63,714 bases of DNA from the NCBI GenBank assembly GCA_001931905.2, contig MSJI02000014.1:1-63714 (forward strand), in the 5' to 3' direction. The notes beneath the pieces are model-generated. The model was not told the origin of the DNA, searched no databases, and saw only the letters and a program-made list of their open reading frames with translations. Each line of letters begins with the position of its first letter. Within the stretch, counting starts at the first letter, position 1. Made by a program: the position numbers and the translations under genes. This document shows positions 54,616 through 63,714 of this stretch, one piece after another. This DNA is from Cladosporium sp. IMV 00045 (taxonomy: Eukaryota; Ascomycota; Dothideomycetes; Cladosporiales; Cladosporiaceae).

Positions 54616-57336
54616 ATGGAAGAGAAAGAAGAATACCCAGTTTCGCAGACCAAGCCGATCTCCTGGAGAGACCGCCTCGCAAATTCCCGCCCCTGGGTAT
54701 ATTGTCGAAATCATCAGCGTATCGTAATACCCATCATCATGCTACTACTGCTCCTTCCCTTGCTGGGCCTCATTGCTCTGAAAGATCGTCACAAGGCGAG
54801 GGCCGAGTCGATTAGCCCAATTGTGTACCCATCTCGTGAGTACCATACTACAGTTTTGACTTGGATTCACATTAGCTGACAATGTAAAGCCATGGGATAC
54901 GGAGCAGGAGACTGGTCCGATGCATATGACAAAGCACACAGCATCGTTTCCAACATGACTCTCGAGGAGATGAACAACGTCACAATTGGTTTCGTCAACG
55001 GCGACAACGGTTGTGTTGGCAAGTCTGGATCTGTCCCACGACTTGGATTTCCCGGCCTCTGCTTGCATGATGCGGGCAATGGTGTAAGAGTAACCGATGG
55101 TGTCAATGCCTACGCTTCTGGCATCTCTATTGGCGCCTCCTGGAATGCATCGCTGGCATACCAAAGAGCCCAGTTCATGGGACGAGAGTTCAAGGCCAAG
55201 GGTGTCCAAGTCGCTCTTGGTCCTGTAGTCGGACCAATCGGACGGATCGCAACTGGCGGTCAGTCGCTTGTTACTCTTGTTGACAGAATCAGAACGCTGA
55301 CTTTCTAACAGGGCGCAACTGGGAGGGCTTTGCTGCTGATCCGTACATTGACGGCATTCTTGGTGCTCAGTCTATTCGAGGACTCCAAGAGAGCGTAATT
55401 GCCAGCGTGAAGCACTTCATTGCCAATGTGAGTGACCGACGGCCCGATTGATTCTAGCACGTGGGCTCCAGATATTGACACGTCTTAGGAACAAGAAACA
55501 AATCGTAACCCAATTGCCGATCCCGAGACTCTCAGTAGCTCGTCAAATGTAGACGACCAGACGATGCATGAGTTGTATCTTTGGCCGTTCCAAGACGCTG
55601 TGCACGCAGGTGTTGGGTCTGTCATGGGCAGCTACAACCGTATCAATTCGACGTACGGCTGTGAGAACAGCAAAGCCATGAACGGCTTACTCAAGGGCGA
55701 GCTCAACTTTCAAGGTTTCGTGGTGTCTGACTGGGTTGCTCAGCATTCTGGCCTACCAGCTGCAAATGCAGGGCTTGACATGGCGATGCCGGACTCGCGT
55801 TACTGGGGCGAGGGTCGCCTCGCAAAAGCCGTCGACGACGACCTTAATCGGACACGTTTGGAAGACATGGCGACCAGGATCCTCGGAACATGGTACCAAC
55901 TTGGGCAAGATAACCCGCAGAATGGCGAGCCTGGTTTCGGCATGCCCGCAGACATTACCTTGCCGCACGCATATGTGGACGCTAAAGACCCAGCCGCCAG
56001 GGCATCGCTCTTACAGCAGGCCATCGAAGGCCACGTACTCGTCAAGAACGTCAACAATGCCCTACCTCTGCGGAAGCTGAAATCCATCTCGATCTTTGGC
56101 TACGATGCCACCGCCGCCTGGGCGTCGAATCCGGCATCAGAAGGCAATGTGCCTGGAGCACCCAATTTCTGGACGCAGAGCTGGCAGGGAATCAACGTAT
56201 CGTCCGATCAGGCTCATGAGATCGGCTCAAACGCTCCTGTCGATACGCCGCCTGGCACTTACAAAGGCGTGCTGATCGTCGGAGGAGGCTCAGGCTCGAA
56301 TGTACCTGCATACATCAGCACGCCATACGATGCCATCGCCCAAAGAGCATACGACGATGGAACCGAGATCTGGAGTGACTTCGCTTCAGCAGACCCCAGT
56401 GTCGTGAGCAGCTCTGACGTGTGCTTGGTATTCTTGAACGCATTTGCTTCGGAGATCTTCGACCGGCCAAACCTCGCGGACAAGTCGAGCGATGAGCTTG
56501 TCAAGAACGTCGCTTCGCAATGCAATAACACCATGGTCATCATTCACAACGCCGGCATCCGCCTTGTCGATGCCTGGGTTGATCACCCGAACGTGACCGC
56601 CGTTATGTTCGCGCATCTCCCTGGCCAGGACGCCGGCCGTGCTGTTGCGCAGATCTTGTACGGCGATGTCAGCCCTTCCGGTCGCTTGCCGTATACTGTG
56701 GCAGGAAAGGCCTCAGACTACGGTGGTCTCCTTGGGCCCTGTCAAGGAGAAGACAGCAGCTCACCTCGATGCGATTTCGACGAAGGAGTGAACATCGACT
56801 ACCGCCACTTCCTGGCCAAGAATATCATGCCGCAGTACGAGTTCGGTTTCGGCTTGACATATACCACATTCGATTACTCGGAACTGCAGGTCAATGTGAA
56901 TGCGACTGCCAGCGACATCGACCCAGTGGGAAATGCTCCAGTATACACGAATGGCACCACGCAAAACAAGGAAGGCGATGCTGTGATTGTAGGCGGGCTG
57001 GCCAGCTTGTTCGAAAGCGTGGGCTCGATCAGTGCTACGGTCACCAACACCGGATCTGTGACAGCCGCGGAAGTTGCTCAGCTGTACCTGCTCATTCCTA
57101 ACGACAACGTGACCGCGTCGGATGCGAACATCGTGAACACACGTGCTCTACGAGGCTTTCAGAAAACAAGACTTGCCCCCAACGACTCTGCAAAGGTGAC
57201 GTTCGAACTGCGCAGGAAAGACGTCAGCAGATGGGATACATTCAAGCAGGCGTGGGTGGTCCCAAGCGGAGAGTTTCGCATCTACGTGGGCAAAAGCGTG
57301 CTAGACACACCGCTGCAAAGTACCTTCGTGTTGTGA
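54616..57336 (+). CDS. GH3 beta-glucosidase with N-terminal membrane anchor, copy B
   Basis: Exons 54,616-54,835, 54,890-55,258, 55,312-55,427 and 55,489-57,336, 850 aa. The anchor and the nucleophile (VVSDWVAQHSG) are intact. By my count 26 of 615 residues encoded in the last exon differ from copy A. One change falls in a family motif: MCSYNRIN reads MGSYNRIN here (Gly282 for Cys). Intron 3 (61 bp) has an almost unrelated sequence to that of copy A and contains stops, so splicing is obligatory here. Confidence 0.92.
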
Positions 57337-59014
57337 GGCAAATGCAGGGCGTGGGAGTCGCTTTCTCGCGAGTCGGAGACGGGAACGTGGGATTCCATCA
57401 CCGGGAATGAGCATGAGAAAACAGGATAGAAATGCATGATAAGAAACTGGCTCCGCATGTGGGGGATCATACAGCACCCTTCAGCTTGCATGACATATCG
57501 ATGAGCGTGGGATAGGGTGGCGAAACAGGGGCGCATGATAGAGCATAGCACAGGACGTAAGGCAGGATGTAACGCAGATGATGCCCTCGGCGAGAAAACC
57601 GAAGTCAGGTCGCATCGTCATAATACAACAACATAACGACAGCACGCTGCAGCGCATTTGAATGTACAAACGGAGGGTGCTCCGCCGCAGAAAGCAAGAT
57701 GTCTGCGGCGACTTGCGGCTTTGGCGAAGTCTTTGCCTCGGTCGGGCAGAAGGTGTTTTCAAGAAGGACCACGAGGTTGTGAAGATATGGCGGGAACCAA
57801 AATCCCAATGCGATGAAGCGATCTCGATCTCGATCTCGTTGTGCGAGGCGGAAGAAGTCTTGTATTTCTTCGTTTTGGCTCTTCTCCCAAGGAGTTCCCC
57901 AGAACAGCCAAGAGAGTCAAAGGCAAGCGTAAAAGCACACTTACGAACCTACGGCTGCAGTTCTTCTGTGCATGATGACGTTGTGTATACCGCCGCAAGA
58001 CGTACGAGGCATTTAGACTTTGCGGATAAAGGGCAGCCCTTTGCCCCTCGGAGGATGTTCTTCCAGGCTCTTACTTCGAAACGGCTGTGATACTTCCTAC
58101 ACGGCCCTGCGTGCGGTTTGCGCGAGATGCGAAGAAAATTTCGTCGTCGTCGTACAGATCTTGCATTCCGAACTTCTTCTGGTAGGACGTTTGTCCAGGT
58201 CCTGCGATGTTTCCTATTCAAGTCCGTTTTGACCGATGTCCGAGAACCTTGGTGCTTTTTGCTCGGCTTCAGGCATCTGCGTATAGCCGGCAGTCAGCTT
58301 CGGTATAGATCCCGTTCTGTGTCTCGGACGCACGCCGAGCGTTCGGTGCGGTGGTACATGGCGGATGCAGAATTGTAGCAGGTCACGAACATAGGTGAAT
58401 TTTTGACCTCGAGACGAACGCCATATTTCCGGGGAAGACGACTTGTTTCTTCGACGACTTGTCTTACTTGCACATTCGTCTTTCACGTAGACCCTTTGCT
58501 GCTAACAACTCTGCAGGGTCTCTCGCGAAAGTGGAGGAGTTCGCAATTATGGAGGCAGACCCATCTTTGGGCGTTGAATCTCCACACACCGGAAGGAGAC
58601 GCTGAAGAAGACCAATCTCGAGCTCAGCAATATGATAAGGTCGGCTTAGGATCGCGACTATGGCTTGTGCCGTCAGTGGCAGGGCTGGTATGGGGCCATC
58701 GTGTGTCACCGGTTACAAATTGCAGAGGGTTGACATCGGGTAATGGTCCACGGAAATTGCTCGGTAGATCTCTGAGCCGGGTTGCGGCTGTATAGCGGAT
58801 GAAGAGAACACGGAATGTCAAAGACTCAAAGTGCTATATGAAACTATTCAACTCCAGAGCGACACTGCCATATCGTGATTGACGTCGACACGTCTGATAT
58901 CCAGAAGCCTTGTCAAACAAAACGGGTATGCAAGGCTGTCTGTCGCCCAGATTTGAGGTGAACCTAGAGGTCGGTCGGGGTTAGAGTTACTTCGAGAAGT
59001 AACATGGAAGAATA
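57337..59014. other. Unresolved gene-like region downstream of the GH3 gene, copy B
   Basis: Counterpart of 33,389-35,042. On the minus strand the stretch ending at 57,605 reads back continuously as FFRLAQRDRDRDRFIALGFW into HNLVVLLENTFCPTEAKTSP, and the YQKKFGMQDLYDDD exon with its GTAAGA donor is present near 58,170-58,090. On the plus strand a frame (57,662-58,090) containing KKDHEVVKIWREPKSQCDEA is open here but broken in copy A, as is 58,403-58,795 behind a 3' splice site ending at 58,516. Coding strand unresolved. Confidence 0.3.
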
Positions 59015-59218
59015 TCATTCCAAAGTTAGGTTTTGTCTCGAGAGTCCGCTTAACTCTGTCTTGTGTCCTTCCTGTTTTCTCCGACCGGAAACCTTCGACC
59101 AGTTCGGTGTTCCTCCGTGATACTGTATATCACACCACTGACCCTCCATCGCCAGCCATGGAAAAGTCGTCAACACGGAGCAAAGGGATATGGCCACGGC
59201 AATGCTGCTGCTGACCAC
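59015..59218 (-). CDS. Possible small secreted peptide, 67 aa, copy B
   Basis: Counterpart of 35,043-35,273 with the same signal-peptide-like start (MVSSSIAVAISLCSVLTTFP) but a different end caused by one extra base. Weak candidate. Confidence 0.2.
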   Translation of the reverse strand: MVSSSIAVAISLCSVLTTFPWLAMEGQWCDIQYHGGTPNWSKVSGRRKQEGHKTELSGLSRQNLTLE

Positions 59219-59491
59219 CAGTTGCGGTCAGTCGACCAGACAGACCGCCCGCATCTGACTGTATACCGCGTTTACCGCCAGTAGGCAGATCACCATACTC
59301 GCATCATGTGTTTCTTTTCAACCAGCAAGTCAGAACGTGTAACAACATCGTCGAGGGCTCACCGCCATGAGACCGACAACATGTGAAGACAGATCAGTCG
59401 CCGAGCGATGCCCAGCACATGAGCAAACCTTCCTGAAAAGGCAATACATGTGGGCGGAAAACATCTCTCCCACCTACCAGAGCGCACTTGG

Positions 59492-60264
59492 ACAGTTTGC
59501 CTATCCCGGTCAGATCACCCGTCGCGCCGCCAGCCGCAAGATGGTCGTCGGGCGTATGCCGGTGGACGCTGCGGGATGACAGCCGTTCAGCCTGTCAGAG
59601 AAGCGAAAAGTCAGGTTTGTCGATCCGGAGCTGCGCATTCTCGTGTGCCCACCACCCTTTGCCTCGGCGGAAGGGCAGGGCTATGTCACTTTGTTCCCTC
59701 AGAGGTTGACTCTCGGCCCAAAAGCGGACCCCTTTTTATGAGATATTGCATCTGGATATCATCAATACCCGCCACGAGAGTTTTCCCCCACACACGCCAC
59801 GGTCTGCCGCCGTGTTTTCTCCGCCGGAAGCGAAAGGACCACGGAAGAAAACGATTCATGACGGTTAGTAGGTTATCGTGGTTTTCTTCAAGGGAAACGG
59901 TAAGGTTTTACATATGTCCACACGCCCGCTCGTGGTGGTATATCCATCGCTCGATCTCCCCTCGTTCTTCCCCAGACTCGATCATTAGTTTGGCTATCCT
60001 AAGCTGCGGTGGCAGAAAACTCCTTTGTTTACCTGTCTCACACCTACCTGTCATCAGCTGTACACCTCCTTTCACTCTGCATAGTCAGCTGAGTGCAACA
60101 CACATCTATCCCTTTACCGCCTCGTAGGATATTAGATGCCTACGCGCCGCTCTCCCTCGAACGTCGACTTCGAACTTCTCGAACCCTAGACATCTGGCGA
60201 CTTTGACTGGAATCAGTCAACACTTCGATCAAACCGAGAGACATCACTCACACTTCGAAGCGAT
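59492..60264. other. Unique DNA after copy B
   Basis: Promoter side of the small gene at 60,265, rich in pyrimidine tracts from about 59,900. A 70-codon frame (59,367-59,579) crosses from copy B into unique DNA (QFAYPGQITRRAASRKMVVG). It reads plausibly, but I have no family for it and do not call it. Confidence 0.4.
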
Positions 60265-60600
60265 ATGTCTTTCTCCTCCAGCCGCGGCTCCACGCCGTCC
60301 AGCAGCCCTATCTCTATCGCTAGCCGATCTTCGAGCTTGTCGCTCGCTTCGTCTAGCTTTTGCTCGACCCCCAGCGCATGCCAACCCTTCAGCTCATCGA
60401 TGCGCCGCCCTAGCAACAACGAACGACCCAGCGCCTACGTGAGCGACGACGATCTTCTCGGTGCGGACGACGCTCCCTTCATGCGCAGCGCACCTGCTCC
60501 TCCTCGTCCGGCAGAGATGTGGCTCGCTCGCCCTTTGTTGCCACCAGTCACCAAATCCAGCCGCACCAGCAACTCTGTCTCCAAGCCGATCAAGCCTTGA
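60265..60600 (+). CDS. Small Ser-rich conserved fungal protein, 111 aa
   Basis: Frame starting MSFSSSRGSTPSSSPISIAS. The first 45 residues are almost all Ser, Ala, Pro and Thr. Then comes the motif YVSDDDLLGADDAPFM, a Pro-rich linker (APAPPRPAEMW) and ARPLLPPVTKSS, ending SVSKPIKP. Short fungal proteins with an (S)DDDLLG...PF block and a PLLPPV block are familiar to me, but no function is known to me. The Ser-rich start is low complexity, so the frame rests on the second half. No intron seen. Confidence 0.65.
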   Translation: MSFSSSRGSTPSSSPISIASRSSSLSLASSSFCSTPSACQPFSSSMRRPSNNERPSAYVSDDDLLGADDAPFMRSAPAPPRPAEMWLARPLLPPVTKSSRTSNSVSKPIKP

Positions 60601-63600
60601 AGGAGCTAATTCGAGATTCGTGTTTCTTGATCACGACGATTCTTCAAACATTCAAACAATCGAACGATCCGGGCCAATTCATCAATAACGCAATCAATCC
60701 TACCAGCCCGGCACGGCGTTTGAGGGCTCCAAATGCCCGAAGCGATGACTCGCCCAGGCACAACGCATCACATTGCGACGCATGGCTTGCATCCCATTCG
60801 ATTGCTGCCCGACTTTGAAAGTACTTTGTCCCAAGGGACCGGTCACATTCAAGGGGCAGACATTGGCATTGCGAGCATTGGGATTTAGACGGAAGGCTGC
60901 AGCAATTTAGTTGTTTCCCGGCTTCCCGTCGAATAGCCCGACCTGGCAAGTGCAGAAAGCCACCTTTGGCGGCAGCGCATCCCCACCGCGCCTCTTCTTG
61001 ATCGGGACGGTAGGCCGCCGGAGGGGTGGCTTCCGAGAGGCTGGATGGCAGATTGCGCGCATACAGACCTTTCCCCATACCAGCATGTCGCCCGCCTGCG
61101 AAATGTGACCGGAGAATCACATCGCTCGCACAGCACGAGGATGGCCGCAGCATAGGTCGAGCACTTTGTTGGAACACCGAGCGTGTAGCGGCTCGAAAGG
61201 AGTTGCACAGCGCGAAGCAACGTGGAGGAAACTTCCCGCACAACCTTTTGTGTGAGTGAAAGTTGCGACGGAGCCAGAGTACGGCGAGGTACAGCCCCTG
61301 CCTGGTTTATGCAGGTGTATGTGGGCGCTTACAGAAACGCTGTCAGTGGTGGGATTCGGGAGGAGAACGTGGGGTCGGATTTTGGGCGGGAAGTTCGATT
61401 TTTGGAGTCATAGCATATTAGCATCGCATCTTTTATCGCAAGATACCCTTGTCCATATCATTTCATAGCGCAAATGCATTACATCAACATCCTTGACCGA
61501 AGATCCTCATTCCTTTCCTCTGACTCCTCCAGCAAACCAAGCACAAGGGCTCTTTGATCATTCGGTCGTACACCCGAGTATCACATGGCTGGCCTGCTCT
61601 GGCTCGTGACTTTGTTGCGGTGAGACGCTGGAAAAAGCCACTCCTTTGCTCCCAATCCCCACTCACACCTCACCACGTGATATCGTATGCATGCGAGCTC
61701 TTCGGCAAGTGGTCGCCAAGAGGGCACCGGTTGGACAGCATGAACTCGTTCGCTCGTAGTTTTCTGCAAGGCACGACTTGGTCGGATGGGAAGTACTGGT
61801 CGGTCTTTAGTGTGTACAGCAGCAAGCGGCGGCGACAGCAACGCGTGCTTCTGTATGTACGCTGACGGCCACCCGTTGCTGTTTGCGCGTGCAGCTGCGT
61901 TGTCCCCTGCACCTTGTCGGCGTTGCTCATGGCCCCTTGTGCTTCATGGGGCCGGAGTGGTCAGGTTCTGACGGACGTGGCAGCTCGAGACGACGTTGAT
62001 ATGAATGATGTGGCTATATATGCAGAAGCGACTGGTTGAGAATGAAGAGTTAATATGGGAAGTTCGCTTTGTCCGAGCGAGTAGAGGCTTCAACTTCCGA
62101 GTCGAGATGAACTTGTGATATTGACAATGTGATCTGACGGGATTCGCCTGGTTGTTGTGATGAGTTGTTTCTCTGATCTTGTATCGATCGAGCCAAACGA
62201 GGAGACCTCTCAGTCAGACCGTGAGGAATCTTCCGATGTAATAAGCATGCTTCTCTGCCGACCGTTGAGACAAGCCCTCGACCCCAAGATTACACCTGCA
62301 TGCCGAGTCGCTTCGTCCCATTGACCTATGGGTATATTTGGAGCTTGATCAATCTATCCGTATTGCTGGAGGCCTGAATGGCGTACATGTTCGATCGTGA
62401 CTGGCCTTGTCACCCAGGTCATTAATGACTGAGACCAAAACGGCCAGACAGCTTTGATCGACGCATGCAAGAGGGAAGAATGTCTTGTCTGGTGTGAGTG
62501 GAGATGCTCTTCTTGGGATGGAGGATTGGCGCCAGTATGCCGGCCCGACCTTGCCCGCAGGCGGGACGAACGTTACAACCAGGGCGAATCCTGTTCTCCA
62601 TGTCGCTTGCATGCGTCCATGCCCATTATTATCCATCACCCTTGCGCTCGTCGTACATGCGGTGATGTATCACGACCGCCTCGAGAGTGTAATGCTCGCG
62701 CGCCGCAGCACAAGCAAGATCAGAGGGGAGCAGAAATCCCATTCCTGCAGTGCCGGAAGTCCCAAGCCCTTGGGAATGTAAACGAGGCGCACAAGTGGCC
62801 TGCAAGTTCTCGTCCACCGCCTCGCCCACGACGTTCGCCCTCCTCTGCCGTCTTCACGCCTCAACAGCGACCACCAACGCCCAACATCACGAGTCAAGTA
62901 TGAGGAGACACCCTGAGGTCCAGGCGCGGGCTGCGAACCATTTATCTCCAAGCTTCCAACTTGAGCCTCATCCCTCTGAGCAGGACGTCAAGACCGAGAT
63001 GTGCTGGCGGGTCTAGATGAAGATGTGATGGTGGCTTGCCATTCGAGGCGCTAGGATTCCTAGCCGCATGAACGCCCGCCCAATGAAGCTGCTGAAGAGC
63101 CGTGCTGCAGCTCATTAACCTCGCTCGCTTGCTGCACCACTCAGTATCGCTGCTATGCCTGCAGAGGCATCACGAAACGCGGTTCGTGATGCGTGGAAGC
63201 CATACTCGACGGCGGCCGCTCTTCTCGCCGTCCGTAGGCAGGGACTCGTTAGTCCTGAAGACCCCGAGGACTCCATCTGTACTGCGTTGGTCTCGCCGGT
63301 TATTTGGACGAATTATAGCACGCTCTGGTCGATACTGCCCTTCATAGGTGCCCTCTTCCAGCCTTTCACACACCTCGACTAACCGCCTTGCTGGTTGACA
63401 ACTCTGCGTTGGTTGACCTGATATTGCTGCGATCAAGCTCGGACTGCGTCTCTTCCTCTTGCATATACGCGCCCAACTCTTACTTGGGCTCGTCAAATTA
63501 CGTCGTGTCTGGTGTTCATGTCACTTACTGTTTCTTTCTCCTGCGTCCAAGTCGTGTACTTTTCACTTCTGCAACCATCTGCAGGCACCCATCCCCCTGT

Positions 63601-63714
63601 ACCACAGCCAAAATTGCTTTCTTACCGCGGCTGCATGCATCACGTCGCTACACAGCAGCCTTGCCTTGCGGTCATCACCGCAGCATACACCTCACACATA
63701 GCTTGAAGACCACG
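60601..63714. other. Unique right flank without a supported gene
   Basis: 3' UTR of the small gene, then about 3 kb in which frames of up to 199 codons overlap on both strands without a recognisable domain, intron signals or, unlike the duplicated block, a second copy to test them. The frame at 62,454-62,903 (plus) is the longest on its strand but has the composition of random GC-balanced DNA. The window may end in the promoter of the next gene. Confidence 0.4.

Larger units (their letters stand above)
35571..59491. repeat. 24-kb duplicated block, copy B
   Basis: Collinear counterpart of 11,454-35,550, starting at the first base after the gap. It is 176 bp shorter overall. Every gene called in copy A is present, intact and in the same orientation. 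Confidence 0.95.

Noticed and set aside
1..63714. CRISPR array, bacterial operon, integron or intact transposon
   Set aside because: The DNA is eukaryotic with spliceosomal introns. I found no transposase, reverse transcriptase, long terminal repeat pair or regularly spaced identical repeats.

Overview
The window is nuclear DNA of a filamentous ascomycete. Genes are split by 55-95 bp introns with GT...AG ends and CTAAC/CTGAC-type branch sites, and the recognisable proteins are typically fungal: AP-3 beta, Nuf2, Ump1, a GPI-anchored mucin and a fungal GH3 beta-glucosidase. The gene style fits a Dothideomycete. A 24-kb stretch present twice at a few per cent divergence recalls hybrid or diploid black yeasts such as Hortaea werneckii. 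The taxonomic placement is inference, not something read from a marker.

Layout. (1) Unique left flank, 1-11,453: the 5' half of an AP-3 beta gene (minus), an unrecognised gene (plus), the kinetochore gene NUF2 (minus), a large Ser/Thr/Pro-rich GPI-anchored cell-wall protein (plus), then about 3.3 kb without genes that holds a decayed tandem array with a period of about 98 bp. (2) Copy A, 11,454-35,550. (3) A 20-N gap, 35,551-35,570. (4) Copy B, 35,571-59,491, collinear with copy A throughout. (5) Unique right flank, 59,492-63,714, with one small conserved gene.

Each copy carries the same genes in the same order: a Ulp1-type SUMO protease (minus); an unrecognised acidic protein (plus, divergent from the protease); a prenylated membrane-anchored ubiquitin-fold protein of the UBL3 type (plus); the proteasome maturation factor UMP1 (minus); an unrecognised protein with two zinc-ribbon-like CX2C-X14-CX2C modules (minus); an unrecognised 336/342-residue protein (minus); about 6.4 kb with only decayed gene remnants and a hairpin/branch-site element; and a membrane-anchored GH3 beta-glucosidase (plus). 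Three of the genes touch ubiquitin, SUMO or the proteasome, but nothing shows they form a functional cluster.

The main observation is the 24-kb doubling itself. The N gap lies exactly at the copy A/copy B boundary. That is what a scaffolder produces when it places two homeologous (or allelic) contigs end to end, and it would be a coincidence in a true tandem duplication. Either way, the two diverged copies form a built-in comparative alignment. I used it to separate real reading frames (conserved frame, multiple-of-three indels) from spurious ones (frameshifted or broken in one copy). I found no convincing novel defence or mobile system. The most unusual items are the duplication geometry, the ATG-only first exon of UMP1, the hairpin with three TACTAAC boxes, the twin zinc modules with a copy-number-variable 38-residue repeat, and the 98-bp array.
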